Part shown: in pieces, positions 53,287 through 63,357 of the stretch
Layout of the letters: the number at the start of each line of letters is the position of its first letter
Position numbering within the stretch: position 1 is the stretch's first letter
From: Bimastos eiseni
Lineage: Eukaryota; Annelida; Clitellata; Crassiclitellata; Lumbricidae
NCBI GenBank assembly: GCA_959347315.1
Contig: OY365812.1
Span: forward strand, 438,727 to 502,726
Length of the DNA: 64,000 nucleotides
Direction: 5' to 3'
Translations under genes and position numbers: made by a program
The notes under the pieces: model-generated
Database searches by the model: none
What the model was told of the DNA's origin: nothing
What the model saw: the letters and a program-made list of their open reading frames with translations, nothing else

Positions 53287-54843
53287 ATGGAGTCCTCTGT
53301 CGCAGCAACATCACTTTGGACATTGATCGGATGTTTAGTCTTAATTCAAACTGTTCAATCTGCAGATCGCTCATTGGACAAATGTCCGCTGAGGTGCTTG
53401 TGCGATGAGCATTTGCTGACGGTGAACTGCTCCAATGCCAACTACAGTGATGTTCCATTCGACCTTCCTTCTAGTACTCTCAACCTCACCATAGACGGAA
53501 ACCCCTTGAAAAATTTGACGAATGATGGTCTAAGTAGATTAGCAGGTGTCCGTAGTCTAAGTATTCGGAGCTGTGGAATCACGGATGTAGTTGAAGAGGG
53601 TTTCTCACATCTTTCAGAAAACCTTCGCTTATTATCAATTTCCTACAACCCGTTGAAGAAGACTGCCTGCAAATTCCTGGAGCATCTGCGAAAACTGGAG
53701 TCACTGGACTTATCAGGAATTGGAATCAAAGCATATCCCACAGTACTTAAAGAGCTTTCACATCTAAAGCACCTCAGCCTTGCGCATAATTCAATTAAAT
53801 TTTTTCCGCGTAATACAATATCTCCGACTTTGGAATCTCTTAATTTGAAGGCGAATCAGATATCGACGTTAAACTGCCAAAGGGGACGCAGTGGGAAGTT
53901 TGCCGAGTCTCCGGTAGATAGGCCTAGAACTCTTCGTCCAAGAAAGATATTGAATTCCACACCAAAAGATACAGAGAAAACTGTTACACAGTCACAGCTT
54001 AGAAGACTTTGTCTCCAATCAAATGCAATTCGAGAACTGAAAAATAAAAGCTTCATAATTTACCCGAGGCTTCAATCATTGAATCTTGCTCACAACCCAC
54101 TGCGCGTTGTTCAACCTCTGGCATTTAGCTCAGATTCCTTGAAAAGCATAAATCTACGTGGTACAAAGTTTCGCCTCCATGAAGACAACTGGAACATCTT
54201 CCACCAAGCTCCGAATATTAACAGAATAAATGTCGCCTTCGCCAGAATCGAATGTGGAGAAAAGTTAATGAGTGCTGCTTTTCAAAATATTCAGAGACTC
54301 AATTATTTGGACATAACCGGAACAAAAATTAATTCTCTTTCAGAAATGTTCGTAAACACTTCACAGTTAGCTACGCTCAAACTCGACAGGAATCGAATAT
54401 CAACTCTTGAAAGCGAAGATTTTGATGGAATTGCAGACTCACTGCGCCGACTCACTGTGTCCTCTGGTACACTTTCGGCTGTCCATTACGAATCTCTTCC
54501 ACTGAAAGTCTGGAGGAATTTGAGGGTGGTAGATTTCTCAGACAATCGCTTCCTTTGCGATTGTAATTTCATTTGGCTGCGTCGCTGGCTGAAGAGAGCC
54601 AACGCCTCTAAGGTAGAGGTCAGAGGATGGAACAAGTATTACTGTCAGACATCTAGGGGTCAAGTGAACATGTTTCAACTGGAAAGTCCTTCCGATTCCG
54701 ACTGTTTCCAGGCTCCATTGTTCGATGATCCAATTCTGTTGACTGTTCTATTGTTCACATTGTTGATCTGGATATCTGCATCGACGGCGTCTGCTCTTCA
54801 TCGATTTCGATGGCATCTCAGATACTGGTACTTCATGAAAACG
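53287..54843 (+). CDS. Toll-like receptor A, exon 1 (ectodomain and transmembrane)
   Basis: 519 codons from ATG 53287 to ATGAAAACG|GTAAGTGT (phase 0). The signal peptide is residues 1-26. LRRNT follows (CPLRCLCDEHLLTVNC, about 32-47), then roughly 14 leucine-rich repeats. A single LRRCT (CDCNFIWLRRWLKR ... C, about 424-473) precedes TM 482-504 and the TLR-typical RFRWHLRYWYF. This is the single-cysteine-cluster (vertebrate-like) type. About 35 polar residues (RGRSGKFAESPVDRPRTLRP...) interrupt the LRR array at about 198-235 and are shorter and different in receptor B. The full protein would be 720 residues, short for a TLR. It is a cell-surface or endosomal pattern receptor; the ligand is unknown. 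Confidence 0.9.
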
Positions 54844-55253
54844 GTAAGTGTACCAAAGAAATTGGTGATTTGAAATTACTCTTATTGGCAGCCAAGATAA
54901 TATTTTCTCTCTAGGAATTTGAGGACAACTGGAAACTATTGCAAAAGTCGATGTGTAGATATCGTTGAGTGCTAACAGTCGAGACACGAAACGTCTCAAT
55001 AAATTTGGGTTTTCTGCAGTTGCAAGCGTGTATCCTTATATTTCAGTGCAGATCTACAAAACAGGCCAAACTGAAAGAATGTGATATCATGTTGCCCGAT
55101 TTAGTCTACCTGATCGGATGTTCAGAGTTGATTATCAATTCAGCAATTCATGGTTTAATTATACAGCAATCATAGACTAATAATAATGACGCACGGGACT
55201 TTAAGTCCTGAAGCAATTGTTGTAGAATTCAGATGACTCAGAAATTATTACAG

Positions 55254-55859
55254 GCAAACTCAAAGAAAAGAAACAAAATGAATAAAGAAGGCGCCGAGAT
55301 TGACTTCTTCACTTTTGATGTCTTCGTGGGATACAGCCGCAATGATTCCAATTGGATCATAACTCAACTTCTTCCTCGCCTTGAACAGGAGTGCAATCTA
55401 CGCCTGTGCATCCACGAAAGAGACTGGCTCCCTGGCGGAGACATCTCGGAAAATATCCTGGAGAGCATTGATAGCAGTCGTAAGACTTTGTTGATTGTGT
55501 CAAACGCCTTCGCCTTGTCTCCGTGGTGTCACTTTGAGCTGACGATGGCACAGACGAGACTGATGGAAGAGGATCGAGACAGTCTCGTTCTGATTCTGTT
55601 GGAAGAGATCGCTGACTGTAATCTGACGCCAAGACTCCAGATCCAGATACAGCGACGGACGTACATCGAATGGACGAAAGAGAGCAACGTTGGTCAACAA
55701 CTGTTCTGGGCAAATCTCAAACACGCACTCGCTAAACCATCCGACAGCCTCATGAACGAATCACTCTCGTCAGAACTGGCATATATAGAAAATAAGAGCA
55801 CAACAAACATCTTTGAGAGTATTTTATATAAACAGAGTAACGGGAAATTAACGCGATGA
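55254..55859 (+). CDS. Toll-like receptor A, exon 2 (TIR domain)
   Basis: The acceptor TTATTACAG|GCA at 55253 continues in phase 0 across a 410-bp intron. 201 codons encode a short linker and a complete TIR domain: box 1 FDVFVGYS (about 540), box 2 RDWLPG (575-580) and box 3 FW (670-671). A Ser/Thr-rich tail of about 50 residues ends ILYKQSNGKLTR. The box 2 proline that is critical for MyD88 signalling in other TLRs is present. All signalling motifs look intact. Confidence 0.9.
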   Translation, partial: ANSKKRNKMNKEGAEIDFFTFDVFVGYSRNDSNWIITQLLPRLEQECNLRLCIHERDWLPGGDISENILESIDSSRKTLLIVSNAFALSPWCHFELTMAQTRLMEEDRDSLVLILLEEIADCNLTPRLQIQIQRRTYIEWTKESNVGQQLFWANLKHALAKPSDSLMNESLSSELAYIENKSTTNIFESILYKQSNGKLTR

Positions 55860-55864
55860 CTGTG

Positions 55865-56585
55865 TCCAAGAACGAACTCAATTGTTATTAAGATTTGACG
55901 ATTTTTCATTTCGTTTCCAGCATTTATTCCGAACTTGCCTTAAATTTAAAAAGACATTTTTCCCCCGATCGAAATGACTTCTTTGTGTTTATTATTTTGC
56001 GTTGTTAATTTCTGAATATATTTGGTATTACTTTCAAGAAAATAATGTGCTTTCAAAATTGTTTTACTGATATCAAAAGTAAGATTATAAATTGTCCATG
56101 CGATTCTTTCTGTTATATTGCATGACTTAAAACGCTGTGGAGAGTAACAGATGATATTGAATCCATAATGTGAAGACCTGGATTAGTTGTTGATATGTGA
56201 TTGTTTCCCTAACTAAATGTTTCATTTAGTCGTTTCAAATTATCTGTGGTACTGATATAACAATTGCTGTAAATGTGCATTATTGTTAAATAGAAGTTGG
56301 TATCTGAACTAACTTTCAAAATGACATAGTTACTTGTTGCTTACAACCTCGTTCAGCATTAAGAAGAGTTAAAGAAGACAGAGAGCTCTACTGGATCATT
56401 GAAACGAGGAAAAGCATTTCCTCGAATTAAAAGCAAAAGATGCACGTATCAGGCATTGAAATGTTAAAAGGCATTAATAAAACACGACTATCTATCGACC
56501 TAGCATTAATCGATTACACTCGTCAATTGAGAGTGAACGATCAATAACCTCAGTTGAGGCGGAGACTACTGTTCAATCAATCAAA
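55865..56585. other. 3' flank of receptor A, no gene
   Basis: AT-rich sequence. No strong AATAAA close to the stop was noted. Confidence 0.4.
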
Positions 56586-56589
56586 AATA

Positions 56590-56800
56590 CCTGATATAGC
56601 GCCCCTTCAGGATATCTACCCAGAGGCGCTCCCGGCCTAACCCTGAGCTGAAAAGTACAGTCTTAAGAGAGACGTAAAATGAAGATTAGGAGTTCTTAGG
56701 TAGGAGACGGAGCTCTATGGGAAGTCCATTCAAGCTGGTTGGTCCCACGACCGAGAAAGCTCGATGCTACATCATGAAGTGCGTGCAAAAGAGACGATGA
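56590..56800 (-). pseudogene. LINE C-terminal remnant
   Basis: The minus strand reads VVGPTSLNGLPIELRLLPKN, then a degraded SLKTVLFSS, matching 'GPRxWNxLPxxLR ... LKTxLF'. It ends in GGGAGCGCCTCTGGGTAGAT and GAAGGGGCGCTATATCAGG. It lies between TLR genes A and B. Confidence 0.55.
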
Positions 56801-57083
56801 AGTGGTCGTCGACCATTACATGTACCTAATAATTATAAGTGTGCTTGACCAGACGATCATATGACTCTCGAGATTTAATATAAGATGAATCGTCATAAAA
56901 TAACGATGTAGATCGAAACAGCATTAAATCACGAATAGATATTCACATTTCCACTCAATGCACAAGAGATAGGTCTCTCATAGTGTCTACTTTGGTTACT
57001 AGAATTGGTGCTGTGCTAGCCACGTTAGAGGAACAATCGTCTATTGTTTGCGGAACTCCTAGACCAACATTTCTTTTTTCGCT

Positions 57084-57390
57084 TAGGCCTACGCTTAGGC
57101 CTACGTTTAATGTTCTATGCAGCTGAACGACACTTTTTGCAATATCGCCCTCATCCTGCATCCAGAAGTGGGACTGGCACCAGCTGCTACAAAGCACGGA
57201 AGAACAATGACGGACCCTTTAGAAATCGGACACTGACCGCTTTCGAAAAGCCAATAAGACAACCCCATTACTTGACGCAGCGCTTGTAAACAGGCTGGTA
57301 CTCTGCTCTGCGAGGATTTACGTTCCACGCTCAGCAAGAGTAGTTAGTGCTTTAGAAGTTTGGTGCATACAATCACGACAACGAATTGTC
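57084..57390 (+). repeat. TAGGCCTA doublet and SINE-like repeat
   Basis: 57084-57103 holds two TAGGCCTA octamers 12 bp apart. 57270-57390 contains TTGACGCAGCGCTTGTAAAC and TTTAGAAGTTTGG, related to 16180-16290. A second partial copy is at 57930-58020 (CCTCTGGCTGTCGAGTGGCG). Confidence 0.4.
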
Positions 57391-57399
57391 GGATATAGA

Positions 57400-58770
57400 A
57401 TTGCTACATACGAGTGTAGAGTTTGGAAAAGTAAAACTCACATGAATCTATTTAATTAGAAATCTAATAACTATTGAAGAGGTGTTGACAGAGTGAACAT
57501 AGTCATCAAGTTCAACTGTGACAGATATTTAATCATTAATTTTAATCGCCAAAAATATAGAACATAGGAGAACAAAGAGATTTGCAGCATATTATAAATC
57601 GTAGGCTTATAGGTCTATGAATAATAGGTTACAATTGCAGTGAGTGAGTCATATTACTAATGAGCCTAATCTGCATGATTGAATTAACACGGCCTTCAGA
57701 TTATTATATTATAAATGACAGCTGGTAAAATATTATATCGAATGTCGGTATTTCGAAACAAAGAATGTCAAAACATCGGAATTTGGAGTATATTGTGTCA
57801 TTGAAATAGTCACATTGGTTAAGAAATTCGCATAAGAACGTCGTCTTAGATATTTTCATATTGGTTGTGAGCCTTTTCTGGCACAAAAGAAAGAATTACC
57901 GCGCTATAGTTAAGATACAAAGCATGTTAATGATCTGGCGCCCTGCCTCTGGCTGTCGAGTGGCGCTTTAGAAGCTTGAAGATTACGATCACGCAGTGGT
58001 TACATTAGACGTTCCATTGCAATCGTGTCTGGTTTTATCATAATTTAATTATACGGATGTAGACTCAAACATGTTTCGTCCATGCTTAAACCGAGTATCT
58101 GTTGTATTTAATCGACGAATTACTGAAAAGCTCTTCAACAGCATTTACTCAAATTGTATCCTTTTCAACATCAGGCAATCAGATCAAAAGCGATATGAAT
58201 TATGGTCTCTAATATTCATGTACACAGGCCTATGTTCAGTTCGACCGACATAATACACTTACATATGCATATACATATGCATATGTAAATGAGGATGTAT
58301 ACAATATATATATATATGTATATATATATAAATGTATGTATAATGCAGCTATGAAATACGAATGTACAAATAGGTCAAATGTGCGCATAGGCTGCGTTAA
58401 AATTGTGTCTGTTCGGCTAATGAGGATCGTCCGAATGAAAGCGAAAGCATTGCAGATCACATAGAATTTATTAACAGCCTAGTATAACATCCGGTCAGGT
58501 GAATAGTTCAATCGTTTGCCTACATATATCAAAATATTCATATCTGATAAAAAAATTATTGGTAAAGTTGACATAGCAAAGTAAACCTGACAACTGGTCA
58601 ACTAAAGGTGTGTATTGATCGCATTCAGATCAGTCATATTTGAATTGAACAGCATATTGATTTTGCAAACTTATCACGTGGTTTGTTTGTTTGATCGAGT
58701 AGGCCTAATTTTGCTACTGTTCTCTGCCTTTGTTGAGCGTATCATCCGCTGTTGTGCCTGACATAAGACG
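57400..58770. other. Upstream region of receptor B, no other gene
   Basis: 58120-58178 is homologous to 52170-52240 upstream of receptor A (CTGAAAAGCT, TCAAATTGTATCC, AACATCAGG, ATCAGATCAAA). Duplication of flanking DNA is therefore visible here too. 58260-58335 has ATATGC/TATATA repeats. Confidence 0.45.
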
Positions 58771-58854
58771 GGGAAAGTAGAACAGCTGTGCATTAGTTTT
58801 AATTTTCAACGATCATTCTAAAGGGAACGTCGAAGGGATGAACACATTTCAACG

Positions 58855-60333
58855 ATGTATTCTCCAGCAACATCACTTTGGACTCTGATCGAAATTTTAG
58901 TGTTAATTCAATCTGTTGTGATAAATGTTGAGTGCAGCAAGAGCTCTGTCGATATATGTCCGGAGAGGTGTTCGTGCGATGAGTATTCGCTGATAGTAAA
59001 CTGCACCAATGCCAACTATAGTGAACTTCCTGTCAGCCTTCCTAGTGGTACTCTCAGTCTCATCTTGGACGGAAACCCCTTGAATCGTTTGAGAAACCAG
59101 AGTGTTGCAAGAATAGCTGGACTTCACAATTTGAGTCTGATTAACTGTGGAATCAGCGACATAACGATAAAGGCCCTCTCGCCCCTCAAAAAAACACTTC
59201 ATGTACTCTGTATGTCCAACAACCCTCTGCAAGGAACGGCCTACAATTTTCTTGAGCATCTGCGGAATTTAGTGTCATTGGACTTGTCAGAAACTGGAAT
59301 AACAGAAAATTTGGAGGTTTTTAAAAGACTCACCGATCTAAAGTATCTTTTCTTGGCACGCAATTTCCTCAGAGAATTTCCAAGTAGTACTCTATTGCCG
59401 ATTTGCGAACATCTAGATTTGAGTGAGAATCGTATTGAGGATTTAATTTATCACCCAAATTACATAGGAGCGGTTGCAAAACCTTCGGAGTTGATAAATC
59501 TTAATCTAAGAGCGAACGTAATTCGAGATTTAAGAAATGACAGCCTTCTACTCTTCCCGAAGCTTGAAGAACTAGATCTTGCCTTAAATCAACTGAGTGC
59601 AGTTCAACCTCTCGCTTTCAGATCGAAATCTCTGAAAATAATCAATCTGTATAAGGCGAAGTTCCGTCTCGATCAAAACAACTGGAACATCTTTCGCGAA
59701 ACTCCGAACATCGAGAGAATAAACATGAGCTTCTGCACAATTGAAAGTGGAAATTTGACGAATTCTGCTTTTCATCAGCTTCGTAATCTAGCAGATCTTG
59801 ATTTGTCCGGAACAGGAATTAGTTCCATTTCACACATGTTTGTTAATCTTCCAAAATTAGCGAAACTTCGACTTAGTAGTAATCCAATATCGTCTCTTAA
59901 GAAGGAAGATTTTGATGGAATTGCAGAGTCACTGCGTGAACTAATTATATCTTCTGGTAGACTTTCCACAGTCACTTATGAATCTCTGCCATCGAAAGTC
60001 TGGAGACAGTTGAGTCTTATGGATTTCTCAGACAATCCGTTCATGTGTGATTGTAATTTTGTTTGGCTAAGGTATTGGTTGAAGAGAGCGAATGCCTCTA
60101 AAGTAGAGGTCAGAGGATGGAACAAGTATTACTGTCAGAGTTCTAAGGGTCAAGTGAACATGATCGAATTGAAACGTTCCTCCGATTCCGACTGTTTCCA
60201 GGCTCCATTGTTCGAAGATCCAGTTCTGTTGACTGTTGTTTTGTTGACATCGTTGATCTGGATCTCTGCATCAACTGCTTCTGCTCTTCATCGATTTCGA
60301 TGGCATCTCAGATACTGGTACTTCATGAAAACG
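58855..60333 (+). CDS. Toll-like receptor B, exon 1 (ectodomain and transmembrane)
   Basis: 493 codons from ATG 58855 to ATGAAAACG|GTACGTTT. It begins MYSPATSLWTLIEILVLIQS, a signal peptide; LRRNT is CPERCSCDEYSLIVNC. About 14 LRRs follow (for example LVSLDLSETGITENLEVFK and LADLDLSGTGISSISHMF). A single LRRCT precedes TM, then RFRWHLRYWYF. It has the same architecture as receptor A without A's polar insert. LRR segments are only moderately similar to A, while the last ~45 codons of the exon are nearly identical at nucleotide level. It lies head to tail 3.0 kb behind gene A. Confidence 0.9.
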
Positions 60334-60698
60334 GTACGTTTACTCTTGAGTAATCGTTTAGATGTTTGTATGAACTGCACTTAGTAACCGAAGACATTCA
60401 ATCTATTTAAAATATTTAGCGGTGTATAGATTCAAAAAGGGAGACTGCAAACATGATGTACACACCAAATACTTTGAGAAAACTTTCCACGATTTATATA
60501 TTTTACCATGACCCTGAGGCTGACCTTCCAAATAAAATACTATATAATCGAATTTAGACGGATTTGTATCTCTAACTCTTGTACATATGATCAAATGAGA
60601 ATGAATTCTCAAGTTATTCCCAGCATGAATTCATTCAAGAATTAACAACCTTTACGACGTTAAATTGACTCCGCTAAAAGGTGTATTTGATCTTACAG

Positions 60699-61190
60699 AT
60701 AAATGAGATAAAAAGATCCGAGTGGCATCTCGAACCGGAAGAGGTCGATTTCTTCACTTTTGATGTTTTCGTGGGATACAGTCGCAGTGATTCCAATTGG
60801 GTCATAACTCAACTTCTTCCTCGCCTCGAAGAGGAATGTAATCTGCGTCTGTGCATTCACGAGAGAGACTGGCTTCCTGGTCGTGATATATCGGACACCA
60901 TACTGGAAAGCATTGATGGCAGTCGTAAGACTTTGTTGATTGTGTCAAACGCCTTCGCCTTGTCTCCGTGGTGTCACTTTGAGCTGACGATGGCACAGAC
61001 GAGACTGATGGAAGAGGATCGAGACAGTCTCATTCTGATTCTGTTAGAAGAGATCGCTGACTGTAATCTGACTCCTAGACTCCAGATCCAGATACAGCGA
61101 CGGACGTACATTGAATGGACGAGAGAGAGCAACGTTGGTCAACAACTATTCTGGGAAAATCTCAGACACACTCTCTCTAAACCATGCTAG
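60699..61190 (+). CDS. Toll-like receptor B, exon 2 (TIR domain, truncated tail)
   Basis: The acceptor GATCTTACAG|ATA follows a 365-bp intron in phase 0. 163 codons encode a complete TIR: FDVFVGYS (about 514), RDWLPG (549-554) and FW (644-645). It then ends SKPC and TAG. Homology to gene A stops exactly after AAACCAT (61180-61186). The next bases begin a LINE reverse-transcriptase fragment that supplies the stop, so about 40 tail residues present in A are missing. The TIR fold itself is intact. Total length is 656 residues. Confidence 0.9.
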   Translation: MNEIKRSEWHLEPEEVDFFTFDVFVGYSRSDSNWVITQLLPRLEEECNLRLCIHERDWLPGRDISDTILESIDGSRKTLLIVSNAFALSPWCHFELTMAQTRLMEEDRDSLILILLEEIADCNLTPRLQIQIQRRTYIEWTRESNVGQQLFWENLRHTLSKPC

Positions 61191-61350
61191 ATGCTGTATC
61201 GGAGGACTTGAGGAGGTAAGCACCACGTGACATGCTGTATACGGATGATATTATAGTGGCAGATGACGAGGAAACAGAGATACAGAGACGTTTTACTGAT
61301 TGGTAGAGGGCGCTGGAGAGCAAGGGGCTTTAAGTGAACATTCGTGAAGC
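61187..61350 (+). pseudogene. LINE (RTE-like) reverse-transcriptase fragment at the end of receptor B
   Basis: The plus strand reads DAVSEDLRR, then DMLYTDDIIVADDEETEIQR, RFTDW and RALESKGL, with in-frame stops. This is the 'LLYADDLVLxAxSEEEL ... WxxxLExKGLKVN' block of RTE-like non-LTR elements. It is a short inactive fragment fused directly to the receptor's last codons. Confidence 0.75.
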
Positions 61351-61735
61351 CCTTAGAATGGCATTGGGGTTTGACTCTCTGCTCGTCTCTACTTACTTCA
61401 GATCGCACCCAGCTTTCTTCTGCTTTTCTCTGAAACTCTTTTCTTTTCCAAACAAGAAATGCCAAAGTTCTCAGATGGTGTTTCAGCTGCACGACAAGAG
61501 CATGCGATAGAAAATATCAACGTAATCATTAATAATCTTCCACTGTAATATTTAACGAACATAAAATAACAATAGACGATAAGAATAGGTCTATTTGTTA
61601 CTTGTAGCCTGCATTGTGCCCTAATTGTACTAAACATCAGTGCGCGCAACCCATTTGAGGAGGTTGTAGGAGCATCATCCCTGATTAGTTTGAGAGCGAT
61701 TCAGTTTGGACCAGATTTATCGATGCATGCGTTAA

Positions 61736-62586
61736 GGGACCGTTCACATATTATATAACGCATATAATCTCAATTTTTGGCCCACCCCTACCCCTAATAA
61801 CTTTATATAACAGCAGCTGTGATCTCCACACCTAGATTATATAGCAGATATGCTACCTACCCCCTACCTCACCCCAGTCTATAAGCTCATTAACAGACAT
61901 ACAATCGACATAATTTTATTGCACAATTTGAAACTCTTTTTTGTTTCCCTCCTGTGTTGTACTAGAAACGAGGATTACAGTATCCCACAGAATCGATTGG
62001 GTTAATACTGCACTATCAGGTATTTATCGATAGGTTCACGGTACAACCCTGCCTGTTTAATAGCGTATGATACAGGGTGTGTACTACAACTACAATTGGA
62101 TAATTAAGCATCCATAAAAGCTATTTGCACATACTATAGAGAACGAAATCAAACATCTTGACAATACCTACTGAAATTATTATTTAAAATGAATTAATTT
62201 GAATTTAAACCAGAATCAAAACAAATCACACAAAATTGAATTTAAGTGCGTTTAAAGTTATGCAAAGTAAATTGTAAAAATCGTAAACAGGAAATTGCTA
62301 ATAGTGGATTTATATATAATAAGTAAGAGCGTTTAATCAATTCACCAGGTGGATGCTGATGGTGCTAGTTTTGGTTCGCAACATATTGAGAACTTCGATT
62401 AAACAATGAAGGTCGGTGGTAGATGGAATTTCCAATTGGCAGGCAAACAGGCAAAATACCATAAGCTGAAAAAAGTTTGTTATATAGAGAAACCTTCAAC
62501 CTCTCCCCCACCCTACACAATATAACGTTAACAAAGTAGGAACCCACCCACCTACCCTTGAGCGTTATATAATATGTGAACGGCCC
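61736..62586. mobile_element. Nonautonomous DNA transposon with 26-bp terminal inverted repeats
   Basis: The left end GGGACCGTTCACATATTATA (to TAACGC, 61736-61761) is the inverse of the right end GCGTTATATAATATGTGAAC (to GGCCC, 62562-62586). The flanks are TTAA on the left and CTAA on the right. A TTAA target duplication with one mutation fits piggyBac- or Kolobok-like elements. No transposase ORF lies within the 0.85 kb. Confidence 0.7.
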
Positions 62587-62649
62587 CTAACCTGAAAGAA
62601 GATAGACGACTCAGTGATGAGGGACTGGCTCCTATAGAATCTGATCTAT

Positions 62650-62692
62650 TGATTTATATAGCGCCAGCATCACAATGCACAGAGAATCAATC
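62650..62692 (-). repeat. LINE 3' tail
   Basis: TTGATTTATATAGCGCCAGC is the inverted GCGCTATATAAAT ending of the family. The rest of 62700-63220 holds no supported gene. Confidence 0.4.
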
Positions 62693-63224
62693 AAAAATAC
62701 ATGTATCTTAAAGTCAATCGGAGTCAAAGTCACAATTCGTTAGTGACATTCATTGCATTTCATTAATTCATTTGACCAGTGATGAGTAATATATTACTTA
62801 TCTTCGTCTGCGTAGTTGGCAACATAGTAAGAATAAATATAGCGTCGCTGATGTCGCCCAGAAGACAAAGGCATTCGGCATTAGGCCCTAGATAGAATTC
62901 AGCCTGATGAATTCGATACTTCTTCAAACGAAAGCGGTCGGTGGAAGCGAAACCAAACAGAGAGAAACAATGCAATTATGGAATATGAAAACAACATGTC
63001 ATGGATAACTAATTTGCAATGATTTGTGTAACACGGACACGACCAATTTTGGTAGTTAGCCTAGAACTCAATTACGTCCCCGGTAATTTGAAGCTCAAAT
63101 ATACAATGATCAAAACGAAAAAAAGAGAAGGAGATAATGGTTCGGCTCGGAGATAAACTGGTTTTTGTTTTTAAGCTGCATAATATTATAGAGTGGAGCA
63201 TAAGAAAACAGGACCTAAGCATAT

Positions 63225-63335
63225 TTGAAACATATGAGGCAGCAACAATGTTCGCGACATTGTGTCTTATTTAGCTTGGTCGTAATTGAACTACTTAAAA
63301 TAACGGTAGAGTGTAGCGTCAAAAGTAAACTCACT
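63225..63335 (+). pseudogene. Duplicated start region of Toll-like receptor C
   Basis: ATATGAGGCAGCAACAATGT and TTAGCTTGGTCGTAATTGAA match ACTTATGAAGCAGCAACGAT and TATAGCTTAGTCGTAATTCA, 115 bp downstream. The end reads VVIELL, then ITVECSV, a TLR signal-peptide end. The frame from its own ATG stops early (TTATTTAG), so this copy cannot start the receptor. Confidence 0.5.
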
Positions 63336-63357
63336 TAACACTTATGAAGCAGCAACG

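Noticed and set aside
55357..55713. 118-codon frame antisense to the TIR exon
   Set aside because: Antisense shadow of a well-supported coding exon; the same shadow appears opposite the second TIR exon.
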